A DNA stretch of 64,000 nucleotides from positions 930,001-994,000 of the forward strand of contig NC_017733.1 in the NCBI RefSeq assembly GCF_000259235.1, written 5' to 3'. The stretch is from Helicobacter pylori_CU. GTDB taxonomy: Bacteria > Campylobacterota > Campylobacteria > Campylobacterales > Helicobacteraceae. Below, piece by piece: positions 1 through 10,000 of this stretch (its first letter is position 1; each line of letters begins with the position of its first letter). The notes beneath the pieces were generated by a model that was not told where the DNA came from, ran no database searches, and was given only the letters and a program-made list of their open reading frames with translations. Both the position numbers and the translations under genes were made by a program.

Positions 1-2063
1 TGCTTGATGTCAAGCTCTTTTAAAAAGAGGGAAAATTTCTCCCTGTCTTCTGCAATATCAATCACCTTAAAAGGCGTGCCAATAATGGGGGCTTGCATTT
101 TAGCTAAATCTTTAGCGAGTTTTAAGGGGGTTTGTCCCCCAAAATGCACGATAATGCCATCCACTCGCTCCCTTTGAATGATGCTCTTCACGCACTCAAA
201 ATGAATGGGTTCAAAATAGAGCGTGTCGCTCGTGTCATAATCCGTGCTAACCGTTTCTGGATTGCAATTGAGCATGACGCTTTTAATGTTTAAATCTTTC
301 AAAGCAAAGCTCGCATGCACGCAACAATAATCAAATTCAATGCCTTGACCGATGCGGTTAGGCCCAGAGCCTATGATTAGGATTTTCTTTTCTTGTTTTT
401 CTTGTTTGTTTCCAATAGGGGGCAAAGGATTGGGGGCATAGGTGGAATACAAATACGGCGTGAGCGATAAAAACTCCGCCGCGCAAGTGTCCACTTCTTC
501 AAAATGGGGCGCGATTTGTAAATTAGATCTAGCTAATTCCACTTCAAAAGGACTGACCTCTAAATTTTCATTTTCTTTGATTTTAGCGGCAATCCTAGCA
601 TCGCTAAAGCCTAAATTCTTAAGCCCTCTTAATTTTTTGGCGTCCGTTAAAACGCTAGAATTGATGCCTTCTTCTGCTTTGACTAGCTTTTGAATTTGAA
701 ATAAAAACCACCTGTCAATCTGGCATAATTCAAACACTTCATCTACAGAAACGCCGAGCCTGAACGCATCAGCGATATAGAGCAAGCGCTTGGGATTGGG
801 CCGGCGGATTTCCTTTTTTATCGCTTCTAAATCTTTGCTTAACGATTCAAACCCTAGCCAATTGTTTTCCAAAGAGCATAGCGCTTTTTGTAAGGCTTCT
901 AAGAAATTCCCCCCTATCGCCATCACTTCGCCAATGCTTTTCATGGAAGTCCCTAGAGTGCTAGAAACACCGGCAAATTTTTCAAACGCAAAGCGAGGGA
1001 TTTTCACCACGATATAATCCAAACTAGGCTCAAAACTCGCCGGGGTGTTGGTAATATCGTTTTTAATTTCATCTAAGCTAAAACCCACCGCAAGCATGGT
1101 AGCCACTTTTGCAATAGGAAACCCGGTCGCTTTTGAAGCTAATGCGGAGCTACGGCTCACTCGTGGGTTCATTTCAATCACAACCATTCTTAAAGTCTCG
1201 GGGTGGATCGCAAATTGCACATTGCTTCCGCCCGTATCCACGCCAATTTCTCTCAAAATCGCAAAGCTCGCATCGCGCATGCGTTGGTATTCTTTATCGG
1301 TTAAGGTGAGGCTTGGAGCGATGGTGATGCTATCGCCGGTATGAACGCCCATGGGGTCAATGTTTTCAATACAGCACACAATGATGCAATTGTCCTTGCT
1401 GTCTCGTATGACCTCCATTTCGTATTCTTTCCACCCCAATAAGGACTCTTCAATCAAAATTTCATTAATGGGCGAAGCGTCTAGGGCGTTTTTAGCCAAT
1501 TCTTGAAACTCTTCAATATTGTAAGCGACCCCACTCCCTCCCCCAGCCAGAGTGAAACTCGCTCTAATAATGGCTGGAAAGCCAATTTCATTAATGGCTT
1601 CTAGGGCTTCTAACTCGTTATAAGCGTAACGCCCTTTAGGCAAATCCATCCCGATTTTTAACATCGCTTCTTTGAAAGCCTGCCTGTCTTCGCCTTTTTT
1701 AATCGCTTCAATCTTAGCCCCTAAAAGCTCCACGCCTTCTAACATGCCCTTTTGATGCATCTGCATGACCGCATTCAAAGCGGTTTGCCCGCCCATTGTG
1801 GGTAAAATAGCGTCAATTTTTTCTTTTTTGATGATAGCGGCGATATTTTCTCCAGTGATGGGTTGGATATAAGTTTGATGAGAAAATTCAGGGTCAGTCA
1901 TCACGGTGGCCGGATTAGAATTGATTAAAATCACTCTATAACCTAAAGATTTTAAGGTTTTACAACTTTGAGTCCCTGAATAGTCAAACTCACAAGCTTG
2001 ACCGATCACAATAGGGCCTGATCCTATCAGTAGAATGTTGGAAATATCGGTGCGTTTAGGCAT
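1..2063 (-). CDS. carB: Carbamoyl-phosphate synthase large subunit (3' end outside window)
   Basis: The large subunit makes carbamoyl phosphate from bicarbonate, ammonia delivered by CarA, and two ATP, feeding pyrimidine and arginine synthesis in the cytoplasm. The start is the ATG at 2061-2063, giving MPKRTDISNILLIGSGPIVI, the usual N-terminus. About 687 codons of the roughly 1085 expected are present and the frame is open to the window edge. The first ATP-grasp domain is clear, including the MNPRVSRSSALASKATG block encoded near 1100-1175 and a GWKEYEMEV block near 1420. The oligomerisation region and the start of the second half follow. No frameshift was seen. The annotation as carB is secure. 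Confidence 0.97.
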   Translation of the reverse strand, partial: MPKRTDISNILLIGSGPIVIGQACEFDYSGTQSCKTLKSLGYRVILINSNPATVMTDPEFSHQTYIQPITGENIAAIIKKEKIDAILPTMGGQTALNAVMQMHQKGMLEGVELLGAKIEAIKKGEDRQAFKEAMLKIGMDLPKGRYAYNELEALEAINEIGFPAIIRASFTLAGGGSGVAYNIEEFQELAKNALDASPINEILIEESLLGWKEYEMEVIRDSKDNCIIVCCIENIDPMGVHTGDSITIAPSLTLTDKEYQRMRDASFAILREIGVDTGGSNVQFAIHPETLRMVVIEMNPRVSRSSALASKATGFPIAKVATMLAVGFSLDEIKNDITNTPASFEPSLDYIVVKIPRFAFEKFAGVSSTLGTSMKSIGEVMAIGGNFLEALQKALCSLENNWLGFESLSKDLEAIKKEIRRPNPKRLLYIADAFRLGVSVDEVFELCQIDRWFLFQIQKLVKAEEGINSSVLTDAKKLRGLKNLGFSDARIAAKIKENENLEVSPFEVELARSNLQIAPHFEEVDTCAAEFLSLTPYLYSTYAPNPLPPIGNKQEKQEKKILIIGSGPNRIGQGIEFDYCCVHASFALKDLNIKSVMLNCNPETVSTDYDTSDTLYFEPIHFECVKSIIQRERVDGIIVHFGGQTPLKLAKDLAKMQAPIIGTPFKVIDIAEDREKFSLFLKELDIK

Positions 2064-2102
2064 AACTAATCCTTAAAGAAAGAATATCAACGAAGCGTTA
2101 TC

Positions 2103-2118
2103 AATACTTTAAAGTATT
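2103..2118. repeat. Perfect 16-bp palindrome AATACTTTAAAGTATT
   Basis: The sequence AATACTTTAAAGTATT is a perfect inverted repeat lying 40 bases upstream of carB, in the 98-base gap to the BI-1 family gene. It is followed on the plus strand by a run of T, so it would look like a terminator only for plus-strand transcription, where no gene ends. It could be an operator for carB. No known H. pylori regulator box is matched. Confidence 0.4.
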
Positions 2119-2161
2119 TTTTATTAGGTTTTTGCGTGGTATCCCCCCCTATTTTTTCAAA

Positions 2162-2854
2162 CTATTTGTCTCTGTCTGAAAAAATACCAATGATTTGCAA
2201 GATAGAAATAAAGACATTCAAAAAGTCTAAATACAAGCTCACCGCCGCATCAATGGGGCTATCATACATGCCTTTAACGATGTTTTGGGTGTCATAAGCG
2301 ATATAAAGACTGAATAAAATCGCGCTCGCTCCCGCAATGACAACCTGGAACATGGGGCTACCCAAAAACAAGTTAATGAGCGAACAGACCACCACCACAA
2401 TCAAAGCGATAAAGAGCATTTTACCCATGTTCGCTAAGTCGTTTTTAGTCTTAAGGGCATACACGCTCATCAAACCAAAAACAATGGTTGTCATGCCCAA
2501 AGCCTGCCAAATCGCTCCTAAACCAGCTTTTGCAATCACCATACCCAACAAAGGCACTAGAGTAACCCCTGATAATGAAGTGAAAGCAAACAGCATGAAT
2601 AGATTCAATCCGGGTTTGGATTTAGAAAACATCAAACCAAAAAACGCCGCAATTTCAGCGATAAAAAACACCCATTTATACTGCACTACGGCTTGAAAAT
2701 TCATTAAACCTAGTAACGCCCCGATAGTCGCTAATAACAAACTGCCTGCAAAGAACTTGTAAGTCGTTTTAACAAAACTTACCAGCTCGCTTTCATGCAA
2801 TAAAGAATCTTCTGCATACGCATTACGAGAATTAGCTCTGTCATACAATGCCAT
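2162..2854 (-). CDS. BAX inhibitor-1 (BI-1/YccA/YbhL) family membrane protein
   Basis: This 230-residue protein belongs to the BI-1/TMBIM family of multi-spanning inner membrane proteins, some members of which act as pH-sensitive calcium leaks or interact with FtsH. The soluble N-terminus of about 25 residues is followed by seven hydrophobic segments starting near residue 28, and the C-terminal part carries the family pattern YDTQNIVKG and DAAVSLYLDFLNVFI. The length is normal. It corresponds to HP0920 of strain 26695. It lies upstream of carB on the same strand and divergent from the GAPDH-like gene. The cellular role in H. pylori is not established from the sequence. Confidence 0.85.
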   Translation of the reverse strand: MALYDRANSRNAYAEDSLLHESELVSFVKTTYKFFAGSLLLATIGALLGLMNFQAVVQYKWVFFIAEIAAFFGLMFSKSKPGLNLFMLFAFTSLSGVTLVPLLGMVIAKAGLGAIWQALGMTTIVFGLMSVYALKTKNDLANMGKMLFIALIVVVVCSLINLFLGSPMFQVVIAGASAILFSLYIAYDTQNIVKGMYDSPIDAAVSLYLDFLNVFISILQIIGIFSDRDK

Positions 2855-2913
2855 GTTTTACTCCTTGATTTCAACTCAATAAATAATTTTAATTAACCTA
2901 CAGCTAGGTCCAA

Positions 2914-2919
2914 TATAAT
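2914..2919 (+). promoter_or_regulatory. Probable -10 box (TATAAT) of the GAPDH-like gene
   Basis: TATAAT sits about 78 bases upstream of the chosen ATG at 2997, in the gap between divergent genes. H. pylori sigma-80 promoters rely mainly on an extended TATAAT-type -10 with a weak -35, which fits here. Transcription would start near 2926. Confidence 0.55.
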
Positions 2920-2996
2920 AGCGCAAAATGTAGTAAAATACCAAACAAAACCCCCTAAAATTGAAATTAAAGTCTGAAAATAGGATAATAGTTACG

Positions 2997-3995
2997 ATGA
3001 AAATTTTTATCAATGGATTTGGCCGCATTGGGAGATGCGTTTTAAGAGCGATTTTAGAGCGCAATGATACAAACCCTCAACTAGAAGTGGTAGGCATCAA
3101 TGACCCCGCTAATTGGGAAATTCTCGCTTATCTTTTAGAGCATGACAGCGCACATGGGTTGCTTTTTAAAGAGGCACGTTACTCTAATCATAAGCTTATT
3201 ATCGGCTCATTAGAAATCCCTGTTTTTAATAGCATCAAAGACTTGAAAGGCGTGGGTGTTATCCTAGAGTGTTCAGGGAAGTTTTTAGAGCCTAAAACGC
3301 TAGAAAATTACCTTTTGCTTGGGGCTAAAAAGGTGTTGTTATCCGCTCCCTTTATGGGCGAATACGATGAAAAACAATACCCTACTTTAGTGTATGGGGT
3401 CAATCATTTTTGCTATCAAAACCAAGCCATTGTTTCTAACGCCTCTTGCACGACTAACGCTATCGCGCCCATTTGCGCGATTTTAGATAAAGCTTTTAAC
3501 ATTAAAGAGGGCATGCTAACGACCATTCATAGTTATACAAGCGATCAAAAACTCATTGATTTAGCCCACCCTTTGGATAAACGGCGCTCCAGAGCGGCCG
3601 CAAGCAACATTATCCCTACCACCACTAAAGCCGCTCTGGCCTTGCATAAAGTGTTACCCAATCTCAAAAATAAAATGCATGGGCATAGCGTGAGGGTGCC
3701 TAGCCTTGATGTGTCCATGATAGATTTGAGTTTGTTTTTAGAAAGAAAGGCCTTTAAAGAGCCGATCAACGATTTATTGATTACAGCTTCCAAAGGGACT
3801 TTAAAAGGCGTGTTAGAGATAGATTTGAAAGAAAGGGTGAGTTCTGATTTCATTTCTAATCCGCATAGCGTTATCATCGCACCTGATTTGACTTTCACGC
3901 TAGAGAATATGGTCAAAATCATGGGGTGGTATGATAATGAATGGGGGTATTCTAATCGTTTGGTGGATATGGCGCAGTTTATGTATCATTATTAA
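2997..3995 (+). CDS. gapA: GAPDH-family dehydrogenase (GAPDH or erythrose-4-phosphate dehydrogenase)
   Basis: This 332-residue NAD(P)-dependent aldehyde-phosphate dehydrogenase has the N-terminal Rossmann motif FINGFGRIGR and the catalytic cysteine block SNASCTTNAIAP. The ATG at 2997 was chosen over a TTG at 2961 because it places the Rossmann strand at residue 2 and has an AGGA upstream. It corresponds to HP0921. The phosphate-binding stretch reads IIPTTTKAAL, whereas classical GAPDH reads SSTGAAKA. A lysine after the threonine is what I recall for E. coli Epd (erythrose-4-phosphate dehydrogenase), an enzyme of pyridoxal phosphate synthesis. H. pylori has a second GAPDH (HP1346) elsewhere, so this copy may serve vitamin B6 synthesis. 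That role is inference. Confidence 0.85.
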   Translation: MKIFINGFGRIGRCVLRAILERNDTNPQLEVVGINDPANWEILAYLLEHDSAHGLLFKEARYSNHKLIIGSLEIPVFNSIKDLKGVGVILECSGKFLEPKTLENYLLLGAKKVLLSAPFMGEYDEKQYPTLVYGVNHFCYQNQAIVSNASCTTNAIAPICAILDKAFNIKEGMLTTIHSYTSDQKLIDLAHPLDKRRSRAAASNIIPTTTKAALALHKVLPNLKNKMHGHSVRVPSLDVSMIDLSLFLERKAFKEPINDLLITASKGTLKGVLEIDLKERVSSDFISNPHSVIIAPDLTFTLENMVKIMGWYDNEWGYSNRLVDMAQFMYHY

Positions 3996-4037
3996 GTCAT
4001 TTTGCGAATCTTTTTGAGTTTGTTTAACATCAAATTG

Positions 4038-4043
4038 TATAAT
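4038..4043 (+). promoter_or_regulatory. -10 box (TATAAT) of the VacA-like gene
   Basis: The box TATAAT lies 38 bases upstream of the ATG at 4076, with a GGAG ribosome binding site at about 4064-4068 correctly spaced to that ATG. Transcription would start near 4050, giving a short leader. Confidence 0.6.
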
Positions 4044-4075
4044 GTGGGATTTAATAAAAACGATTGGAGTTTTAA

Positions 4076-7000
4076 ATGGCGTTTAAAAAGGCCAGATTGA
4101 TTTCTAAGTTTATTTCAAAGGGATCTTTCAAATTAAATAAGATCTCAAAGAAAATTTTCAAATTGAATCAAATCTTAAAATGTGAAAAGCCCTTAAAATG
4201 CCATAAAAAAGCTTTAAAACCTATTAAAAAGCTCTCTAATCGCAACAAATCTTTTTTAAAAGCTTCGGTTTTATTGATAGGAGCGTTAGGGGGATTATCC
4301 CACCTAAGGGCTAACGAATGCCGTTATTGGTCATGGTCGTCTTGGAGTTATCAAGATAATATTGAAAGCGGTCCTAATTCACCCACGCACAACTCTTATT
4401 GCCTTTTTAGCAGCACTCAAGGCTCTGGGACTTATTATTTGAACACCCTTACCACTTATAGCGCTGGTGGGGCTAGTTTCACGCAAAAATTCAATGGTGG
4501 CACGCTTAATGTGGGAGGGAATATCCGCTTTGGAGGCACAGGTATTAATGGAGGTGATGTAGGCTATATCACAGGCACTTATGATGCGGCTAACATTTAC
4601 TTGACCAGCCATTTAAAAACCGGAAACTCATACGCTGATGGCGGTGGGGCCACGCTCAATTTTAACGCGACCAACAATATCACTATCAATCAAGCGAGTT
4701 TTGATAACAGCCATGCAGGGACACAAAAATCTTACATGAATTTTAAAGGCTCTAACATCAAGGTCAGTGGCTCTAGCTTTACAGACGACACCAATGGAGG
4801 TTTTAGTTTCAGCGGTAATAGTAATAACAGCACCATCTCCTTCAATCAAACGAACTTCAATCAAGGCACTTATAATTTTAGTAACAGCGCCACTTTAAGC
4901 TTTAATAACAGCAATTTCAATCAAGGCGCTTATGATTTTAATGACAACGCTAGCTTTAATAACGACACCTTCAATCAAGGCGCTTATAATTTTAATGACA
5001 GCGTAAGCTTTAATAATAACACCTTCAATCAAGGCGCTTATAATTTTAATGACAGCGTAAGCTTTAATAATAACACCTTCAATCAAGGCGCTTATCACTT
5101 TAATACGAGCAAGGTGAGTTTTTCAGGCATCAACACTTTAAATTCAAGTTCGCCTTTTGCCAGCCTTAAAGGCAGTGTGTCTTTTAATTCTAATGCGATC
5201 TTTAACCTCAATCAAACCCTTAATAATAATCAAACCTATGACATTCTCACTACAAACGGAGCGATCCAGTATGGGGTTTATCAAAGCTATTTGTGGGATT
5301 TAATCAACTATAAGGGCGATAAAGCCATTAGCCATGTTGGAGTGGGTAATAACACTTATGATGTAACCTTTGACATTAACGGGCAAGATGAAACCTTACA
5401 AGAAACCTTTAACAACCAGTCCATTACCACCCAATTTTTAGGGGATGATTTACAACAACAAGCCCAACAAACCTATCAAGAGGATGTAGCTCACTCCCGA
5501 AACGCTTTGAATAATGTTACTAGCGACAACACGATCGCAAGCAATGATACAAGCTACACTCAAAGCAAAAATACTACTGTCGCTACAGACGCTCAGAATT
5601 TAGAAAACACTAACCAACAAATCGCTCAAGATGAACAAGCGTTAGAAAAAGATTTAGCTCAAATCAAACAATTAGCCAACTCTAAAACAGGCTTTAACGA
5701 ACAAGCTTTCACTCAAGCGCAAAAACGAGAGCAACAAGATGAACAAACCTTACAAAACGAAGAAAACGCTTTTAATACTGAACAAGATAGTTTAAATAAA
5801 GCGATACAACAAGCGCAAGCCCAACAACAAAAACAAGAACAACAACAAGCCCAACAAACCTATCAAGAGGATGTAACCAACTCCCAAACTGCTTTAAATA
5901 ACGCTACTAGTGATAATAAGATCGCAAGCAATGATACAAGCTACACTCAAAGCAAAAATACTACTGTCGCTAAAGACGCTCAAGGTTTAGAAAGCACTAA
6001 CCAACAAATCGCTCAAGATGAACAAGCGTTACAAGGAGATTTAGACAAGCTCAAACAATTAGCCAACTCCACCACAGGCTTTAGTGAACAAGCTTTCAAT
6101 CAAGCGCAAAGTACAGAACAACAAGATGAACAAACCTTACAAAACGAAGAAAAGACTTTTAACGCTGAACAAGAGGGATTAAAGCAAGCGTTAGCTAACG
6201 CTAAGCCTGCAAGCCCCACACCCACTCCTACAAAACACACAGCGCCAAACACTCCCCCTAATAAGGTTTCACCAACGCCCACACCCCCTACTCAAAATTT
6301 ACCCACAACGAATGTATGGAATGGAGTTTATAACCTCCAAAATCAAACTTACTCACAAAAAGGTATTTATTATATTGATCCCAATCTTTCAGGACAGAGC
6401 GGTCAAAGCGGCAACACGCTCAGCACTTATACAGCCAATTTGTTTGGAAGAAGTTTTGGCGTGAATATCCAAAATGGCACTTTGATCATAGGGAACAACA
6501 CAGAGAGCGTGAATGATAATGGGTTGATTTGGATAGGGCATGGAGGTTTTGGCTATATTACGGGAACTTTTAATGCGGCTAACATCTATTTGACCAATAA
6601 TTTTAAAACCGGTGAAGGCGTTTCAAATTCAGATGGTGGGGGAGCGAACATTACCTTTAAAGCAAGCGATAATATCACTATGGATGGCTTGAATTATAAT
6701 GACGCTGAAACCGTTACTAAAATGATTCAAACAGGGGCTAGCCAGCATTCCTATGCCGCTTTTGACGCTCTAAATAATATCAGCGTAACCAATTCCAGTT
6801 TTAGCGATATGACTTGGGGGAAATTCAGTTTTAGTGCTAAAAATATTTCGTTTTCTAACGCTTCGTTTAGCGGCTTTACAAACCCTGGAGGATCAAGCAC
6901 TATCAGCGCTAACGCTTCTAATTCTTTAAGCTTTATCAATTCTCGTTTGAATGGGGGAGCGATCTATAATTTGCAGGCTAATAGCCTTATTTTCAATAAC

Positions 7001-10000
7001 ACGCAAGCGGTTTTTAATGTCTTGTATTCTAGGGGGACAAGCAATTTTAACGCTACCACACAGCTTTTAGGCAACACGAATTTTACGCTCAGTTCTCAAA
7101 GTTTGCTGAACTTTAATGGCGATACAACCTTGCAAAACAACGCCAATATCACGCTTGGCAATAAAAGTCAAGCCGCTTTTAAAAATTCTTTAACGCTTGA
7201 TAATAATTCTAATTTAAGTTTAGACAATCAAAGCGTTTTGAATGCGAGTGGCACGAGCGCTTTTAACAATCAAGCGAGTCTCAATATTTATAACGGGAGT
7301 CAAGCGACCTTTAATAGCCTCTTTTTTAATGGCGGGACACTCAGTCTTAACGCTAGCAGCAAGCTCAACGCTTCTAGCGCTAGTTTTTCAAACAACACCA
7401 CTATTAATTTAGACGATAGCGTTTTATCAGCCAATAACACAAGCTCTTTAAACGCTAATATCAATTTTCAAGGCGCAAGCCAGGCTGATTTTGGAGGCAA
7501 CACGACTATTGATACAGCGAGCTTTAATTTTGATAGCGCAAGCTCATTGAGTTTCAATAACCTCACGGCTAATGGGGCATTGAATTTTAATGGTTATACG
7601 CCCTCTTTAACTAAGGCTTTGATGAGCGTTAGCGGGCAGTTTGTTTTAGGGAGTAATGGGGATATTAATTTATCTGACATCAATATTTTTGACAACATCA
7701 CAAAATCTGTAACCTACAACATCCTAAACGCTCAAAAAGGGATCACTGGCATTAGTGGGGCTAATGGCTATGAAAAAATCCTTTTTTATGGCATGAAAAT
7801 CCAAAACGCTACCTATAGCGATAATAACAACATTCAAACTTGGTCGTTTATAAACCCTCTCAATTCTTCTCAAATCATTCAAGAGAGCATTAAAAATGGG
7901 GATTTAACCATAGAAGTTTTAAATAACCCTAACTCGGCTTCTAACACTATTTTTAATATCGCTCCTGAGCTTTATAATTACCAAGCTTCTAAGCAAAATC
8001 CTACCGGCTATAGCTATGATTATAGCGACAATCAAGTAGGCACTTATTACTTGACAAGCAACATTAAAGGTCTTTTCACCCCTAAAGGCTCTCAAACGCC
8101 TCAAACCCCAGGCACTTATAGCCCGTTCAACCAGCCTTTGAATAGTTTAAATATCTACAATAAGGGTTTTTCTAGCGAGAATTTAAAAACGCTTTTAGGG
8201 ATCCTTTCTCAAAATTCCGCTGCCTTAAAAGAAATGATTGAATCCAACCAATTAGACAATATCACTAATATTAATGAAGTGTTGCAGCTCTTGGATAAGA
8301 TTAAGATCACCCAAGCGCAAAAGCAAGCGCTCCTAGAAACGATCAACCATTTGACTAACGACATCAATCAAACCTTTAGTAATGGGAATCTCGTTATAGG
8401 CGCTACTCAAGATAATGTTACAAACTCTACTAGCTCTATATGGTTTGGGGGCAATGGCTATAGCAGTCCTTGCGCGCTAGATAGCGCCACTTGTTCTTCT
8501 TTTAGAAACACTTACTTAGGGCAATTATTAGGCTCAACTTCCCCTTATTTAGGCTACATTAACGCTGATTTTAAAGCTAAAAGCATTTATATCACTGGAA
8601 CAATTGGAAGTGGTAACGCTTTTGAAAGCGGAGGGAGCGCGGATGTAACCTTTCAAAGCGCTAATAACTTAGTGTTGAATAAAGCTAACATAGAAGCTCA
8701 GGCTACAGACAATATCTTTAATCTTTTGGGTCAAGAAGGGATTGATAAAATCTTTAATCAAGGGAATTTAGCGAATGTTCTCAGTCAAGTGGCTATGGAA
8801 AAAATCAAGCAAGCCGGCGGTTTAGGAAACTTTATAGAAAACGCTCTAAGCCCTTTGAGTAAGGAATTACCCGCTAGCTTGCAAAATGAAACCTTGGGCC
8901 AACTTATAGGTCAAAATAACTTAGATGATTTATTGAATAATAGCGGAGTCATGAATGAAATCCAAAATATTATCAGTAAAAAACTAAGCATTTTTGGCAA
9001 TTTTGTTACCCCATCCATCATAGAAAACTACCTTGCTAAGCAGTCTTTAAAAAGCATGCTAGACGATAAAGGGCTTTTGAATTTTATCGGTGGGTATATA
9101 GACGCTTCTGAATTAAGCTCTATTTTAAGCGTGGTTTTAAAAGATATTACTAACCCCCCTACAAGCCTGCAAAAAGACATTGGTGTGGTGGCGAACGACT
9201 TGTTGAACGAGTTTTTAGGACAAGATGTCGTTAAAAAGCTAGAAAGTCAAGGTTTAGTGAGCAATATCATCAATAATGTTATTTCTCAAGGCGGGTTAAG
9301 CGGCGTTTATAATCAAGGTTTAGGGAGCGTGTTGCCACCCTCTTTACAAAACGCACTCAAAGAAAACGATTTAGGCGCTCTTTTATCGCCTAGAGACTTG
9401 CATGATTTTTGGCAAAAAGGGTATTTTAACTTTTTAAGCAATAGTTATGTTTTTGTCAATAACAGCTCTTTTAGCAACGCTACAGGGGGCAGTTTGAATT
9501 TTGTCGCCAACAAGTCTATTATCTTTAATGGCGATAATACGATTGACTTTAGCAAGTATCAAGGCACATTGATTTTTGCTTCTAATGATGTTTCCAATAT
9601 CAATATCACCACCCTAAACGCTACGAATGGCTTAAGCCTTAATGCGGGTTTGAATAACGTGAGCGTTCAAAAAGGGGAAATTTGTGTCAATTTAGCCAAT
9701 TGCCCTACAACCAAAAACAGCTCTTCTACAAACTCTAGCGTAACCCCCACTAATGAGTCTTTAAGCGTGCGCGCTAACAACTTCACTTTCTTAGGTGCAA
9801 TCGCTTCTAATGGGGCTATTAATTTGTCTCAAGTAACAAATAATAGCGTCATAGGCACGCTCAATCTCAATGAAAACGCGACCTTGCAAGCCAATAATTT
9901 GACGATCACTAACGCTTTTAACAACGCCTCTAACTCTACAGCCAACATTAATGGTAATTTCACCTTAAACCAACAAGCGACTTTAAGCACTAACGCTAGC

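Noticed and set aside
442..1344. Three plus-strand frames of 75-99 codons
   Set aside because: They lie antisense to the conserved carB coding sequence and have no ribosome binding site or recognisable family.
2876..3064. 62-codon minus-strand frame upstream of the BI-1 gene
   Set aside because: It overlaps the GAPDH-like gene start and its promoter and lacks a ribosome binding site.
4856..5110. Regularly spaced repeats resembling a CRISPR array
   Set aside because: The units are contiguous, in frame and translated as part of the VacA-like protein; there are no unique spacers and no cas genes.
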